Assembly: GCA_910580205.1 (NCBI GenBank)
Contig: CAJTVP010000004.1
Span: forward strand, 62,001-126,000
Reading direction: 5' to 3'
Source: an uncultured Eggerthellaceae bacterium
GTDB taxonomy: Bacteria > Actinomycetota > Coriobacteriia > Coriobacteriales > Eggerthellaceae
Length of the DNA stretch: 64,000 bases
In this document: one piece after another, positions 1 through 7,452 of the stretch
Layout: every line of letters begins with the position of its first letter
Position numbering within the stretch: the first letter of the stretch is position 1
Program-made: the position numbers and the translations under genes
Notes under the pieces: generated by a model
Databases searched by the model: none
Told to the model about the DNA's origin: nothing
Seen by the model: the letters and a program-made list of their open reading frames with translations, nothing else

Positions 1-1
1 G

Positions 2-841
2 CTCTCGAAGCGCCATGGAGCTACGAACGTGGAGGATTACCGCGACCGCGGCTTCCTGCCTGATGCCATGGTGAACTACCTGGCGCTTCTGGGGTGGAGC
101 CTGGATGGAGAGACCACGGTCATCTCGAAAGAGACGCTCTGCCATGATTTCTCCCTGGAGCGCATCTCCAAGAAGGACGCCGTGTTCGATGAGGAGAAGC
201 TCACCTGGTTGGATGGCGTGCACATCCGCGAGATGGACGAGGGCGCATGGCTGGATGCGGCAGCGCCATGGCTCGCCTATGCGCGCTGCCTGGGAGAGCG
301 GGTGGCGCCCGGTGTGAGCGTCCACCCCAGCCCCACCAAGGAGGAGCAGAAAGAGCGCATCCGTCAGCTGTTGGCTCCCTGGCGCGAGGTCCCAGAAGAA
401 GCATGGCAACGGGCGCTCGCATCCGTGGCGGATGAGCGTTCTTGGCACGCGCAGGTCTATCCGCTCATCATCGAGCGGCAGACCACCTTCAATGAGCTGC
501 CTGACAAGCTCTCCTACCTTTTCTGGGGCAAGAACGTCGCCCTGGATGAGAAGAGCGTGGCGAAGGTCCTGAAGAAGGAGGATGGGCGCGCAGAAGAGGC
601 GCTTCGGATCTGCCGAGGCGTCTTGGCGGACGAGAGCATCCCGTGGGATGCTGACGGGTTGCAGGAGGAGTGCCGCGCGCGGGGAGAGGCGGCCGAGCTG
701 AAGCCGAAGCTCTTGTTCCAGCCGTTGCGCGTGGCCGTCTGCGGAAACCAAGTGTCCCCGCCTCTGTTCGAGTCCATCGTGCTGTTGCCGCGAGAGGATG
801 TCTTGGCGCGCATCGACGGCGTGCTGGAAACCATCTTCTAG
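2..841 (+). CDS. gltX: Glutamyl-tRNA synthetase, C-terminal part (5' truncated by window edge)
   Basis: Class I aminoacyl-tRNA synthetase that charges tRNA-Glu in the cytoplasm. Only the last 279 residues are present. The frame is open to the left edge: residues LSKRHGATN come before the first in-frame GTG at 29, so that GTG is internal. LSKR is the KMSKS-type ATP loop in its usual GluRS form. Next come RDRGFLPDAMVNYLALLGW, typical of GluRS, and the all-helical anticodon-binding region ending in PLRVAVCGNQVSPPLFESIV. It ends convergently with the DUF1461 gene. A shorter GluRS paralogue (gluQ-like) lies at 49150-50073 and lacks this anticodon-binding region. Confidence 0.95.
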   Translation, partial: LSKRHGATNVEDYRDRGFLPDAMVNYLALLGWSLDGETTVISKETLCHDFSLERISKKDAVFDEEKLTWLDGVHIREMDEGAWLDAAAPWLAYARCLGERVAPGVSVHPSPTKEEQKERIRQLLAPWREVPEEAWQRALASVADERSWHAQVYPLIIERQTTFNELPDKLSYLFWGKNVALDEKSVAKVLKKEDGRAEEALRICRGVLADESIPWDADGLQEECRARGEAAELKPKLLFQPLRVAVCGNQVSPPLFESIVLLPREDVLARIDGVLETIF

Positions 842-843
842 TT

Positions 844-877
844 CGGGCCGCTTCCGTCCCTGCTGGCGCGCGGCCCG
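844..877. terminator. Hairpin between convergent gltX and DUF1461 gene
   Basis: CGGGCCGC at 844-851 is perfectly complementary to GCGGCCCG at 870-877, giving an 8-bp GC stem with an 18-nt loop. It fills the gap between the two converging stop codons exactly. There is no U-tract on either side, so it may be a processing or stabilising stem rather than a classical intrinsic terminator. Confidence 0.5.
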
Positions 878-1750
878 TCAGGCTTGCTCACCTGCGGGGA
901 CGAACGGCTCTTCGGCTTTCGGCGTTCGCTTGCGGAGGATGACGGCGCCGATGATGATGCTCACCACGGCCACGAGCGCGCTGCTCGCCAACCACACCGC
1001 TCCCATGCCCACCCAGAACCCTTCGGGATACATCTGGATGAGCAAGCTGTCAGCGGGGAAGAGCCATGTTCCTTCTGCGAAGAAGAGGCCATGTAGGCAG
1101 GCGAAGAGGCTCTCGAAGCTGATGATCGCCCAAAGCCCAGCCAGAGCGAACGCGCCCAGGGCGGCGCAGCCGCTCGCGAAGAGCGCTCGTCCCGCCGCTT
1201 TCGCGCCGAACAGATAGACGAGGCACATCAAGCAGAACGCGGCGATGAGCGTGACGCCGATGAGCGGCGTGCGCGCGTTCGCCACGACGGCGTTCACATC
1301 CTCCAGGTGGCTCACGGCTTCTCGGTCCAGCCCATAAGCCGGGTCCAGCTCGGATAGCGCGTACATGGCCTCTGAGGCGCTCACATCCTGTGACCCCGCT
1401 TGGGAGAGGAACTCTCGAGCTTCATCGGTCCAGACTGCTCCCTTCTCAGAGGAGGCGGCAGAAGCGGTGGCCGCATCCAAGACCTCATGCGCCAGCTTCT
1501 CCACAGCCGTCTCAGCTTCTTCGTCGGTCTGGAAGCCGTCGTCCACGGTGAAGCCCCTCGTCGCGATGGCCAGCTCCACCAGCTCATCGTGGGCGTGCGG
1601 AGAAGCGTCGAAAGCGCTGTTCGCGTTCGAAAGGGAGCGCGTGACCATGGGAAAGCCCGCGCAGAGCGCGAACCCGATCCCCAGATACGTGACCGCCAGC
1701 GCGATGGTGGCGATCACCGTGAGGACGGTCCGTTGGGCCTGCTTGCTCAT
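878..1750 (-). CDS. DUF1461 / TIGR01906-type integral membrane protein
   Basis: A 290-residue membrane protein of unknown function. I see one N-terminal membrane helix (about residues 9-31), a roughly 130-residue acidic extracytoplasmic region, then three helices (about 162-182, 187-209 and 245-271). The conserved block before the last helix, HGLLFFAEGTWLFP-like followed by QMYPEGFW, is what suggests the DUF1461/TIGR01906 family. The start is the ATG at 1750. It overlaps the upstream ATP-grasp stop as ATGA and has GGAG six bases upstream. An in-frame start 18 bases further up is less likely. Coupling to the ATP-grasp gene suggests a joint role, but the family has no established function. Confidence 0.75.
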   Translation of the reverse strand: MSKQAQRTVLTVIATIALAVTYLGIGFALCAGFPMVTRSLSNANSAFDASPHAHDELVELAIATRGFTVDDGFQTDEEAETAVEKLAHEVLDAATASAASSEKGAVWTDEAREFLSQAGSQDVSASEAMYALSELDPAYGLDREAVSHLEDVNAVVANARTPLIGVTLIAAFCLMCLVYLFGAKAAGRALFASGCAALGAFALAGLWAIISFESLFACLHGLFFAEGTWLFPADSLLIQMYPEGFWVGMGAVWLASSALVAVVSIIIGAVILRKRTPKAEEPFVPAGEQA

Positions 1751-3141
1751 GAGAGCTCCAGTCCGCACTGGACATCCGCATCCACCCAGATGGTAGCCGC
1801 TGTCATGCCATCGTTCTGCTTGCAGATGGTGGGATGCGGCCCCAGGCGCGAGAACACGCCCTGGAACCTTCCGTTGTAGAGATAGAGCCCGTTCAGGTTG
1901 TTGTAGGGCACCGGCGTGCTGGACACGGCTCCGTCAGGCGTCTCCAAGATGCCGGCGTCCGGGGGCAGCGTGAGGGTCTTGAACGGGGTGATGAAGCGCT
2001 GCACGATGAAAGGCGTTCCCTGAGCGCTGTTCGCGAACTTGCCGACCAGCTCCTCCCAGCGCGCTTGATCCACCTCGCGCCCGGCATAGACGTCATCCGC
2101 GCCGTAATGATCGGATGGCTTGATGATCCATTCGTCTTTGTTCTGGATGATCTGCTCCAGATCGACCTCGGATCCATCCAGAAAAGCGGTCTGGGGGATG
2201 GCCTGCTCCAAGAAGGAGATCTCCTCTGCGGTCAGCATGGCGATGACCTCCGGCTTCATGAGCACTTCGAAGATCTGCTTGTCATGGACGATATGCCCGG
2301 CGAAGCTGCCGATGAGAGCCACCTTCTCTGCGCGGACGGCGTTGATGAGCGCCTGGGATTCGCTCCAGTGATCCATGACGTCGTTCGTGACGCAGCGCCG
2401 CCAGATGGCGTTGATATCAAGCCCATCTGGGGAGGTGAGGCGCTCGCCGTCGAAGGCGAGCTCGCGCACGTCGCATACGAGGCATTCGATGCCGCGTTGG
2501 CGGAAGAGATCGGCGAACACGTGGAACTCATCCACCACGCCGTTCTCAAGGTAGTCGCAGATGGCGAAGCGCGGGCAGTCCACGCGATGCTCATAGGTGG
2601 CGTAGATGTCGCAGAACGCGTCCACCCAGGGCTCGAACAGGCTGCACCCGCATATGCGGTGGCTCTGGGCGAAAGCCTTGAACGTCTCGGAATCCTTGAT
2701 GGAGTTCGTGATCTCACGGTTCTCGTTCATGCCTGCGGAGCCGTCACCATTGAACTCGCAGAACTTGATCGTGAGCGCGTCTTCGTTTATGAACGTGTCC
2801 ACGCGCGCGAAGGGGAGGAGCGAATCATAGCCGCGAGGGAGCAGGATCAGCTCGCGCAGGCGGTCATCGAAGTCGAACAGCTCTCGGAACGAGGGGTCAT
2901 CCAGATAGCGCTGCATCACTTTGCAGAGGATCGAATGGGCCATCTCGGCGGAGCGCTTCATGAGATCATGGACCTCTTGGGAGAACAGCCGCGGCACGAA
3001 AGAGGATGCGACCACCTGGTGATGGACGATGGCGGTGGAGCCCATCATGTAGGCGAACGCGGCGCGCCGACTTTCGATGTCCCCATCCAATCCGTCGATG
3101 ATCTGGAAGTACTCTTCGGTGTAGCTCGCGTCAGATGCCAT
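1747..3141 (-). CDS. Glutathionylspermidine-synthase-like (circularly permuted ATP-grasp) protein
   Basis: A 464-residue soluble protein. An N-terminal helical region is followed by KFCEFNGDGSAGMNENREI (about residue 150) and IIKPSDHYGADDVYAG (about residue 342). The latter is the lysine/glycine-rich ATP-binding loop seen in glutathionylspermidine-synthase-type ATP-grasp enzymes. Such enzymes ligate a carboxylate to an amine using ATP. The substrate here is unknown, and glutathionylspermidine itself is unlikely in this kind of organism. The start at 3141 is chosen for GGAGAAGGAG six to ten bases upstream; a longer frame to 3276 has no ribosome site. It overlaps the DUF1461 gene by 4 bases and diverges from a radical SAM gene. 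Family assignment is by motif only. Confidence 0.7.
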   Translation of the reverse strand: MASDASYTEEYFQIIDGLDGDIESRRAAFAYMMGSTAIVHHQVVASSFVPRLFSQEVHDLMKRSAEMAHSILCKVMQRYLDDPSFRELFDFDDRLRELILLPRGYDSLLPFARVDTFINEDALTIKFCEFNGDGSAGMNENREITNSIKDSETFKAFAQSHRICGCSLFEPWVDAFCDIYATYEHRVDCPRFAICDYLENGVVDEFHVFADLFRQRGIECLVCDVRELAFDGERLTSPDGLDINAIWRRCVTNDVMDHWSESQALINAVRAEKVALIGSFAGHIVHDKQIFEVLMKPEVIAMLTAEEISFLEQAIPQTAFLDGSEVDLEQIIQNKDEWIIKPSDHYGADDVYAGREVDQARWEELVGKFANSAQGTPFIVQRFITPFKTLTLPPDAGILETPDGAVSSTPVPYNNLNGLYLYNGRFQGVFSRLGPHPTICKQNDGMTAATIWVDADVQCGLELS

Positions 3142-3179
3142 GGGCGCGCTCCTTCTCCTCTGACTCAACTGGTCAGCAG

Positions 3180-3188
3180 ATTCTAGCA
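3180..3188 (-). promoter_or_regulatory. Extended -10 promoter for the ATP-grasp/DUF1461 pair
   Basis: Minus-strand TGCTAGAAT is an extended -10 (TGn plus TAGAAT, 5 of 6 to TATAAT). It would give a leader of about 30 nt before the ribosome site of the gene starting at 3141. No good -35 is visible. The same TGn-TAGAAT pattern recurs before dapA and before the pgsA-vanW operon. Confidence 0.4.
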
Positions 3189-3269
3189 TGGGCCCTGGGC
3201 CCGGCGAGAAACCCCCACCCTTGGTTTCAACTCTGTAACAGAAGCACCACCGCTGGGCGAATTGTGACC

Positions 3270-3298
3270 TACACATTAAGCTTTCGGAGGAATAGAAT
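3270..3298 (+). promoter_or_regulatory. Possible promoter for the radical SAM gene
   Basis: TACACA (3270-3275) and TAGAAT (3293-3298) are spaced 17 bases apart. The -35 matches 4 of 6 and the -10 matches 5 of 6. The predicted transcript starts near 3305 and would carry the 12-base palindrome at 3321-3332 in its leader. Confidence 0.35.
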
Positions 3299-3320
3299 CG
3301 CTTATTTGAAAAGCAGACGA

Positions 3321-3332
3321 GTCATATATGAC
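3321..3332. repeat. 12-bp perfect palindrome upstream of radical SAM gene
   Basis: GTCATATATGAC reads identically on both strands and lies 20 bases before the start codon of the radical SAM gene, just downstream of its proposed promoter. That position and symmetry suit a dimeric repressor operator. No regulator can be named. Confidence 0.4.
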
Positions 3333-3351
3333 GTGAAAGGTTCGGTAGCTC

Positions 3352-4884
3352 ATGAGACCCATGGAATTCGCGAAACGGACCGCGACGAACAAAGCCATCG
3401 ACTATCTTCTGGAAGACCCTGAATCCCATATGGAATCCATGATGGCCACCATCAACAAGCTGGTGCCCGACGCTCTCTTCCCGTCTCAGCGCAGCGCCTT
3501 CAGCAAGGCCATCGAAGAGCGGAACAACTGGTACCGCCTCATCCTGCGTCTGAATGAGCTGGACAAGGACGTGGCCGGCCCCATGATCAAGACCTTTCTG
3601 ACCGAGGCGAATCTGATCGCGTGGGACAAGCAGGAGAAGTCGCGCGAAAAGCACCAGTGCAACATCCCATGGGCGATCCTCTTGGATCCCACGAGCGCCT
3701 GCAACCTCCACTGCACCGGTTGCTGGGCTGCGGAGTACGGCCATAAGCTCAACCTCTCCTACGAGGACATCGACTCCATCATCGATCAGGGGACCGATCT
3801 GGGAGTGCACATCTACATCTACACCGGCGGAGAGCCGCTCGTGCGCAAAGACGACCTCATCCGCCTGTGCGAGGCGCATCCAGATTGCGCGTTCCTCTGC
3901 TTCACGAACGCCACGCTCATAGATGATGCGTTCATAGAGGAGATCCGCCGCGTGAAGAACTTCATCCCCATCATCTCCTCCGAAGGGGATGAGACGGCCA
4001 CCGACGGCCGCCGTGGCGCGGGCACCTACGACAAGGTGGAGCAAGCCATGGACAAGCTGAAGGCCAAGGGCTATCCCTTCGGCGTGTCCATCTGCTACAC
4101 CAGCGCGAACTGCGATTCAGTCTGCACGGATGAATACTTCGACTGGCTGATCGACAAGGGCGCGTTCTTCGCCTGGATCTTCACCTACATGCCCGTCGGC
4201 CATGACTCTCCCGCCGATCTCATGCCCACGCCTGAGCAGCGCGAGCGCCTCTACCGCTTCAACAAGCATCTGCGCGAGACGAAGCCCATCCTCACGCTGG
4301 ATTTCCAGAACGACGGGGAGTTCGTCGGCGGCTGCATCGCGGGCGGCCGCCGTTATCTGCACATCAACGCGGCGGGGGATGTGGAGCCCTGCGTGTTCAT
4401 CCACTATTCGAACGCGAACATCCATGACGTGACGCTTCTGGAAGCGCTGAAGTCCCCGCTGTTCATGGGCTATTACCACGAACAGCCCTTCAACGACAAC
4501 CACCTGCGCCCCTGCCCCATGCTGGAGAATCCGGAGTGCATCGAGACGCTCGTCGAAGAGTCCGGCGCCCATTCCACGGATCTGGTCGAAGGGGAGAGCG
4601 TCTATGAGCTCACCGCGAAGACGCGCCCCATGGCCGAGCGTTGGCGTCCGGTGGCGGAGCGCATCTGGACCGATGAAGCGGATGACCGCGCGAAAGAGCG
4701 CCACCGCGACGATCTGGGCCAAGCGGTGACCGACCAGGAGAAGTTCAAGCGCGAAGGGCGCGTGGTGAGAAGCGCGTTCGATGAGGGGCGCGATCCGCGC
4801 AGCGTCGTGGAGCAGCGCCTGGAGCAGCCGGTGGAGGTGGAGGTCGTCACCACGGCTGAGGAGGATGTGCAGGCCCGCGCCTGA
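3352..4884 (+). CDS. Radical SAM protein with SPASM-like C-terminal cysteine region
   Basis: A 510-residue iron-sulfur enzyme. CNLHCTGCW (C117, C121, C124) is the CxxxCxxC site for the SAM-cleaving [4Fe-4S] cluster, and TGGEPL is the following GGE motif that binds the SAM amino group. After the barrel, cysteines in GGCIAGG, VEPCVF and RPCPMLENPEC suggest an auxiliary-cluster (SPASM/twitch-like) region. A charged tail of about 90 residues follows. The start ATG at 3352 has only a weak AAAGG. An N-terminal helical stretch of about 110 residues precedes the radical SAM core. Substrate is unknown. It is convergent with a second radical SAM gene and divergent from an ATP-grasp gene. A peptide or protein modification role is possible, but no small precursor peptide was found nearby. 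Confidence 0.8.
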   Translation: MRPMEFAKRTATNKAIDYLLEDPESHMESMMATINKLVPDALFPSQRSAFSKAIEERNNWYRLILRLNELDKDVAGPMIKTFLTEANLIAWDKQEKSREKHQCNIPWAILLDPTSACNLHCTGCWAAEYGHKLNLSYEDIDSIIDQGTDLGVHIYIYTGGEPLVRKDDLIRLCEAHPDCAFLCFTNATLIDDAFIEEIRRVKNFIPIISSEGDETATDGRRGAGTYDKVEQAMDKLKAKGYPFGVSICYTSANCDSVCTDEYFDWLIDKGAFFAWIFTYMPVGHDSPADLMPTPEQRERLYRFNKHLRETKPILTLDFQNDGEFVGGCIAGGRRYLHINAAGDVEPCVFIHYSNANIHDVTLLEALKSPLFMGYYHEQPFNDNHLRPCPMLENPECIETLVEESGAHSTDLVEGESVYELTAKTRPMAERWRPVAERIWTDEADDRAKERHRDDLGQAVTDQEKFKREGRVVRSAFDEGRDPRSVVEQRLEQPVEVEVVTTAEEDVQARA

Positions 4885-4896
4885 TCCGCGGCTGGG

Positions 4897-4920
4897 GAGC
4901 GGACGTCCAAAGGGCCGCTC
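4897..4920. terminator. Hairpin between the two convergent radical SAM genes
   Basis: GAGCGG (4897-4902) pairs with CCGCTC (4915-4920), a 6-bp GC stem lying between two converging genes. There is no T-run, so its role as a terminator is only suggested by position. Confidence 0.3.
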
Positions 4921-4956
4921 GCGGTGGAGGCGATCCGCTGAGCGTCTGGATGGGCG

Positions 4957-6279
4957 TCATTCCGTCCCGTCCCCGAAATGGAGCGAGCGCTCGTAGCCGG
5001 AAAGGCGGCTGCGGGCTTGTTCGCGCAGGTTGTTCATGCCGGAGAGGAACTGCCGGTACATCACCAGGACCAGATACCGGCCACGCTCGGTGAGCAGGAT
5101 CTGGTCTTCGTCATTGACCTCGAACGCTCCATTCGCCGCCAGAAACGCCATCTCAGCGGGCAGCATCGTCTCCACGGAACGCCCGAACTCCTCGCGGAAG
5201 CGCGCTTTGTCCAGCCGCAGCCGATACAGGTCCAACAGGAAGCGGTAGCGAGCCAGGTCCCGCGTGGACATGACCGTCTTCTCCTTCACGGACATCCGCC
5301 CGCTCGCGATCATATCGTTGTACTTGGGGATGCTGAACTCGTTCACGTACAGAGCGCCATCCATGTGCGTGATGGAGCCGCTGCCGATGGCGGGGTATTC
5401 GTTGTAGGACGTCTGGTATTCGTTGATGCGCACCGCGTCGTCCACCCGTCCCTCCGCATCCGTGCGGTTGAACGTCCAGACCGTCTCACGGCGGAAAAGG
5501 GGATCCTCGCCGCCCGCCAGCACGCCGTCGATGATGCGGTAGTAATCCCACTCGCGCCTGTGATCCATCTCGCCCAGATCAGAGGTCATCTTGCGCATGG
5601 TGGCGTTGGAGATGTAGAGCGGGGAGAACGTGGTCTGCCGCGCGCCGCAAAGAGCGATCCGCTCCAGATCAGCGAACAGGATGTCTTCGGTCTGCGACGG
5701 GAAGTTGAAGATCATGTCCACGTTCAAGGAGTTGAAATAGGGGATGGCCTCCCCGATGCGCTCGAAGATCTCATCGCCGCTGCCGTATTTCTCGTAGCGG
5801 TCCATCTGGCGCAACAGCCCATCATCGAAGCTCTGCACGCCCACGGACAGGCGTTGCACGCGCCCTTGGAGCTTGCGCAGGCATTCCGGGATCAGGTGGT
5901 TCGGATTCGTCTCCACGCCCACTTCATCCACGCAGAACAGCTCGCGGCCCAGGTCGATCGTCTGGCACAGCTCGTCGATCATCACCGTGGGCGTGCCGCC
6001 GCCGAAGTACATCGTCTCGATCCGATAGCCCAGATCCGCCAGCATCCGCATCTCTTCGCGCATGGACGCGAAGTACGGCCCCGCCACATCCGCGCGGAAC
6101 GGATAGCGGTTGAAGCTGCAATAGGGGCACAAGCGCTCGCAGAACGGCACATGCAGATAGAGCATGTAGCTCACGTTCGGGTCAGGGGCGGGCAGATGGG
6201 TCTCATCCGTGGGCTCAGAGAGCAGCGCGTTCGCGATCATGGGCTTCAAGAGCTTGGTCAAGAATCGTTCAGCGAGCAT
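4957..6279 (-). CDS. HemN/HemW-like radical SAM protein (coproporphyrinogen III oxidase family)
   Basis: A 440-residue protein. HVPFCERLCPYCSF (C47, C51, C54) is the CxxxCxxC cluster site, with the phenylalanine that HemW proteins carry after it. MYFGGGTPT is the GGG motif shared by the HemN/HemW family. Family members include oxygen-independent coproporphyrinogen oxidase, the heme chaperone HemW and anaerobic heme-degrading ChuW/HutW enzymes. The middle part (NFPSQTEDILFADLERI) matches the general pattern, but I cannot choose among these roles. HemN itself usually has CxxxCxxCxC, so a true oxidase role is less likely. AAGGAG lies 11 bases upstream of ATG 6279. It diverges from serC. Confidence 0.75.
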   Translation of the reverse strand: MLAERFLTKLLKPMIANALLSEPTDETHLPAPDPNVSYMLYLHVPFCERLCPYCSFNRYPFRADVAGPYFASMREEMRMLADLGYRIETMYFGGGTPTVMIDELCQTIDLGRELFCVDEVGVETNPNHLIPECLRKLQGRVQRLSVGVQSFDDGLLRQMDRYEKYGSGDEIFERIGEAIPYFNSLNVDMIFNFPSQTEDILFADLERIALCGARQTTFSPLYISNATMRKMTSDLGEMDHRREWDYYRIIDGVLAGGEDPLFRRETVWTFNRTDAEGRVDDAVRINEYQTSYNEYPAIGSGSITHMDGALYVNEFSIPKYNDMIASGRMSVKEKTVMSTRDLARYRFLLDLYRLRLDKARFREEFGRSVETMLPAEMAFLAANGAFEVNDEDQILLTERGRYLVLVMYRQFLSGMNNLREQARSRLSGYERSLHFGDGTE

Positions 6280-6369
6280 CTGCTCATCGTCTCCTTCACG
6301 TGCGGTCCATCAGTGCGATAAACGATACAATAACGGATGCGCAAAATCCTATGAGAAGGAGCGAATCAC

Positions 6370-7452
6370 ATGGCACGTGTCTTTAATTTCTCGGCGGGTC
6401 CGGCGGTGCTGCCCGAAGAAGTCCTGCGCCAGGCGCAGGCGGATATGCTCGACTACCAAGGTTGCGGCATGTCCGTCATGGAGATGAGCCATCGCTCAGC
6501 CGCCTTCGCGAACATCATCGAGACCGCTGAAGCGGACATCCGCGACCTCATGAGCATCCCCGACGATTATCATGTGCTGTTCTTGCAGGGCGGCGCCACC
6601 CAGCAGTTCGCCGCCATCCCCATGAACCTCATGCGGAACAAGAAAGCCGACTACATCGTCTCCGGTTCCTGGTCCAAGAAAGCGGCGAAGGAGGCGAAGC
6701 TCTACGGAGACGTGAACGTCGTGGCTTCCTCTGAGGACGAGAACTTCTCCTACGTGCCGGACGTGGACGGCCTCGCTTTCGACGCTGACGCTGATTACGT
6801 CTACATCTGCCAGAACGAGACCATCTACGGCACGCGCTATCCGAAGCTGCCGGCGGTCGGCAACGTGCCTTTGGTGTCCGACGTCTCCTCCATGTTCCTC
6901 TCCGAGCCCGTGAACGTGTCCGACTACGGGATCATCTACGGCGGCGTCCAGAAGAACGTGGGGCCGGCCGGCGTGGTCATCGTGATCGTGCGCGAGGATC
7001 TGGTGCGGGAAGATGTGATCCCCACCACGCCCACCATCATGCGCTATCTCACCCAAGTGGACGCGAAGAGCCTCTCCAACACCCCGCCTTGTTGGGGCAT
7101 CTATATCTGCGGGCTGGTGTTCAAGTGGCTGAAAGGCCTCGGCGGCCTGGATGCCATGAAAGCCATGAACGAGGAGAAGGCGGCGCTTCTGTACGACTTC
7201 CTGGATTCCTCCCGCCTCTTCAAGGGCACGGCGCGCAAGGATTGCCGATCCCTCATGAACGTCCCGTTCATCACGGGCGACGCGGATCTGGACGCCAAGT
7301 TCATCGCGGAATGCAAGAACCACGGGATCGAGAACATCAAGGGCCACCGCAGCGTCGGCGGCATGCGCGCCAGCATCTACAACGCCATGCCGAAAGCAGG
7401 CGTGCAGGCGCTCGTGGATTTCATGGCCCAGTTCGAAAAGGAGAACGCCTAG
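6370..7452 (+). CDS. serC: Phosphoserine aminotransferase
   Basis: PLP enzyme that converts 3-phosphohydroxypyruvate and glutamate to phosphoserine and 2-oxoglutarate, the second step of serine synthesis. At 360 residues it is full length. It starts RVFNFSAGPAVLPEEVL, the family hallmark. GGVQKNVGPAGV carries the PLP-binding lysine, and HRSVGGMRASIYNAMP is the conserved C-terminal block. AGAAGGAG precedes the ATG. A possible -10 TACAAT lies at 6326-6331 without a clear -35. Its stop codon abuts the serA ATG (TAG then ATG), so the two genes are coupled. Confidence 0.97.
   Translation: MARVFNFSAGPAVLPEEVLRQAQADMLDYQGCGMSVMEMSHRSAAFANIIETAEADIRDLMSIPDDYHVLFLQGGATQQFAAIPMNLMRNKKADYIVSGSWSKKAAKEAKLYGDVNVVASSEDENFSYVPDVDGLAFDADADYVYICQNETIYGTRYPKLPAVGNVPLVSDVSSMFLSEPVNVSDYGIIYGGVQKNVGPAGVVIVIVREDLVREDVIPTTPTIMRYLTQVDAKSLSNTPPCWGIYICGLVFKWLKGLGGLDAMKAMNEEKAALLYDFLDSSRLFKGTARKDCRSLMNVPFITGDADLDAKFIAECKNHGIENIKGHRSVGGMRASIYNAMPKAGVQALVDFMAQFEKENA

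Noticed and set aside
1834..3186. 450-residue plus-strand open frame opposite the ATP-grasp gene
   Set aside because: Shadow frame without a ribosome site or recognisable domain; the minus strand has motifs and a strong site.
3142..4956. Short precursor peptide for the radical SAM enzyme
   Set aside because: No small frame with a ribosome site and a plausible core peptide is present in the flanking gaps.
4978..6321. 447-residue plus-strand open frame opposite the HemW-like gene
   Set aside because: Shadow of the radical SAM gene, with biased composition and no motif.
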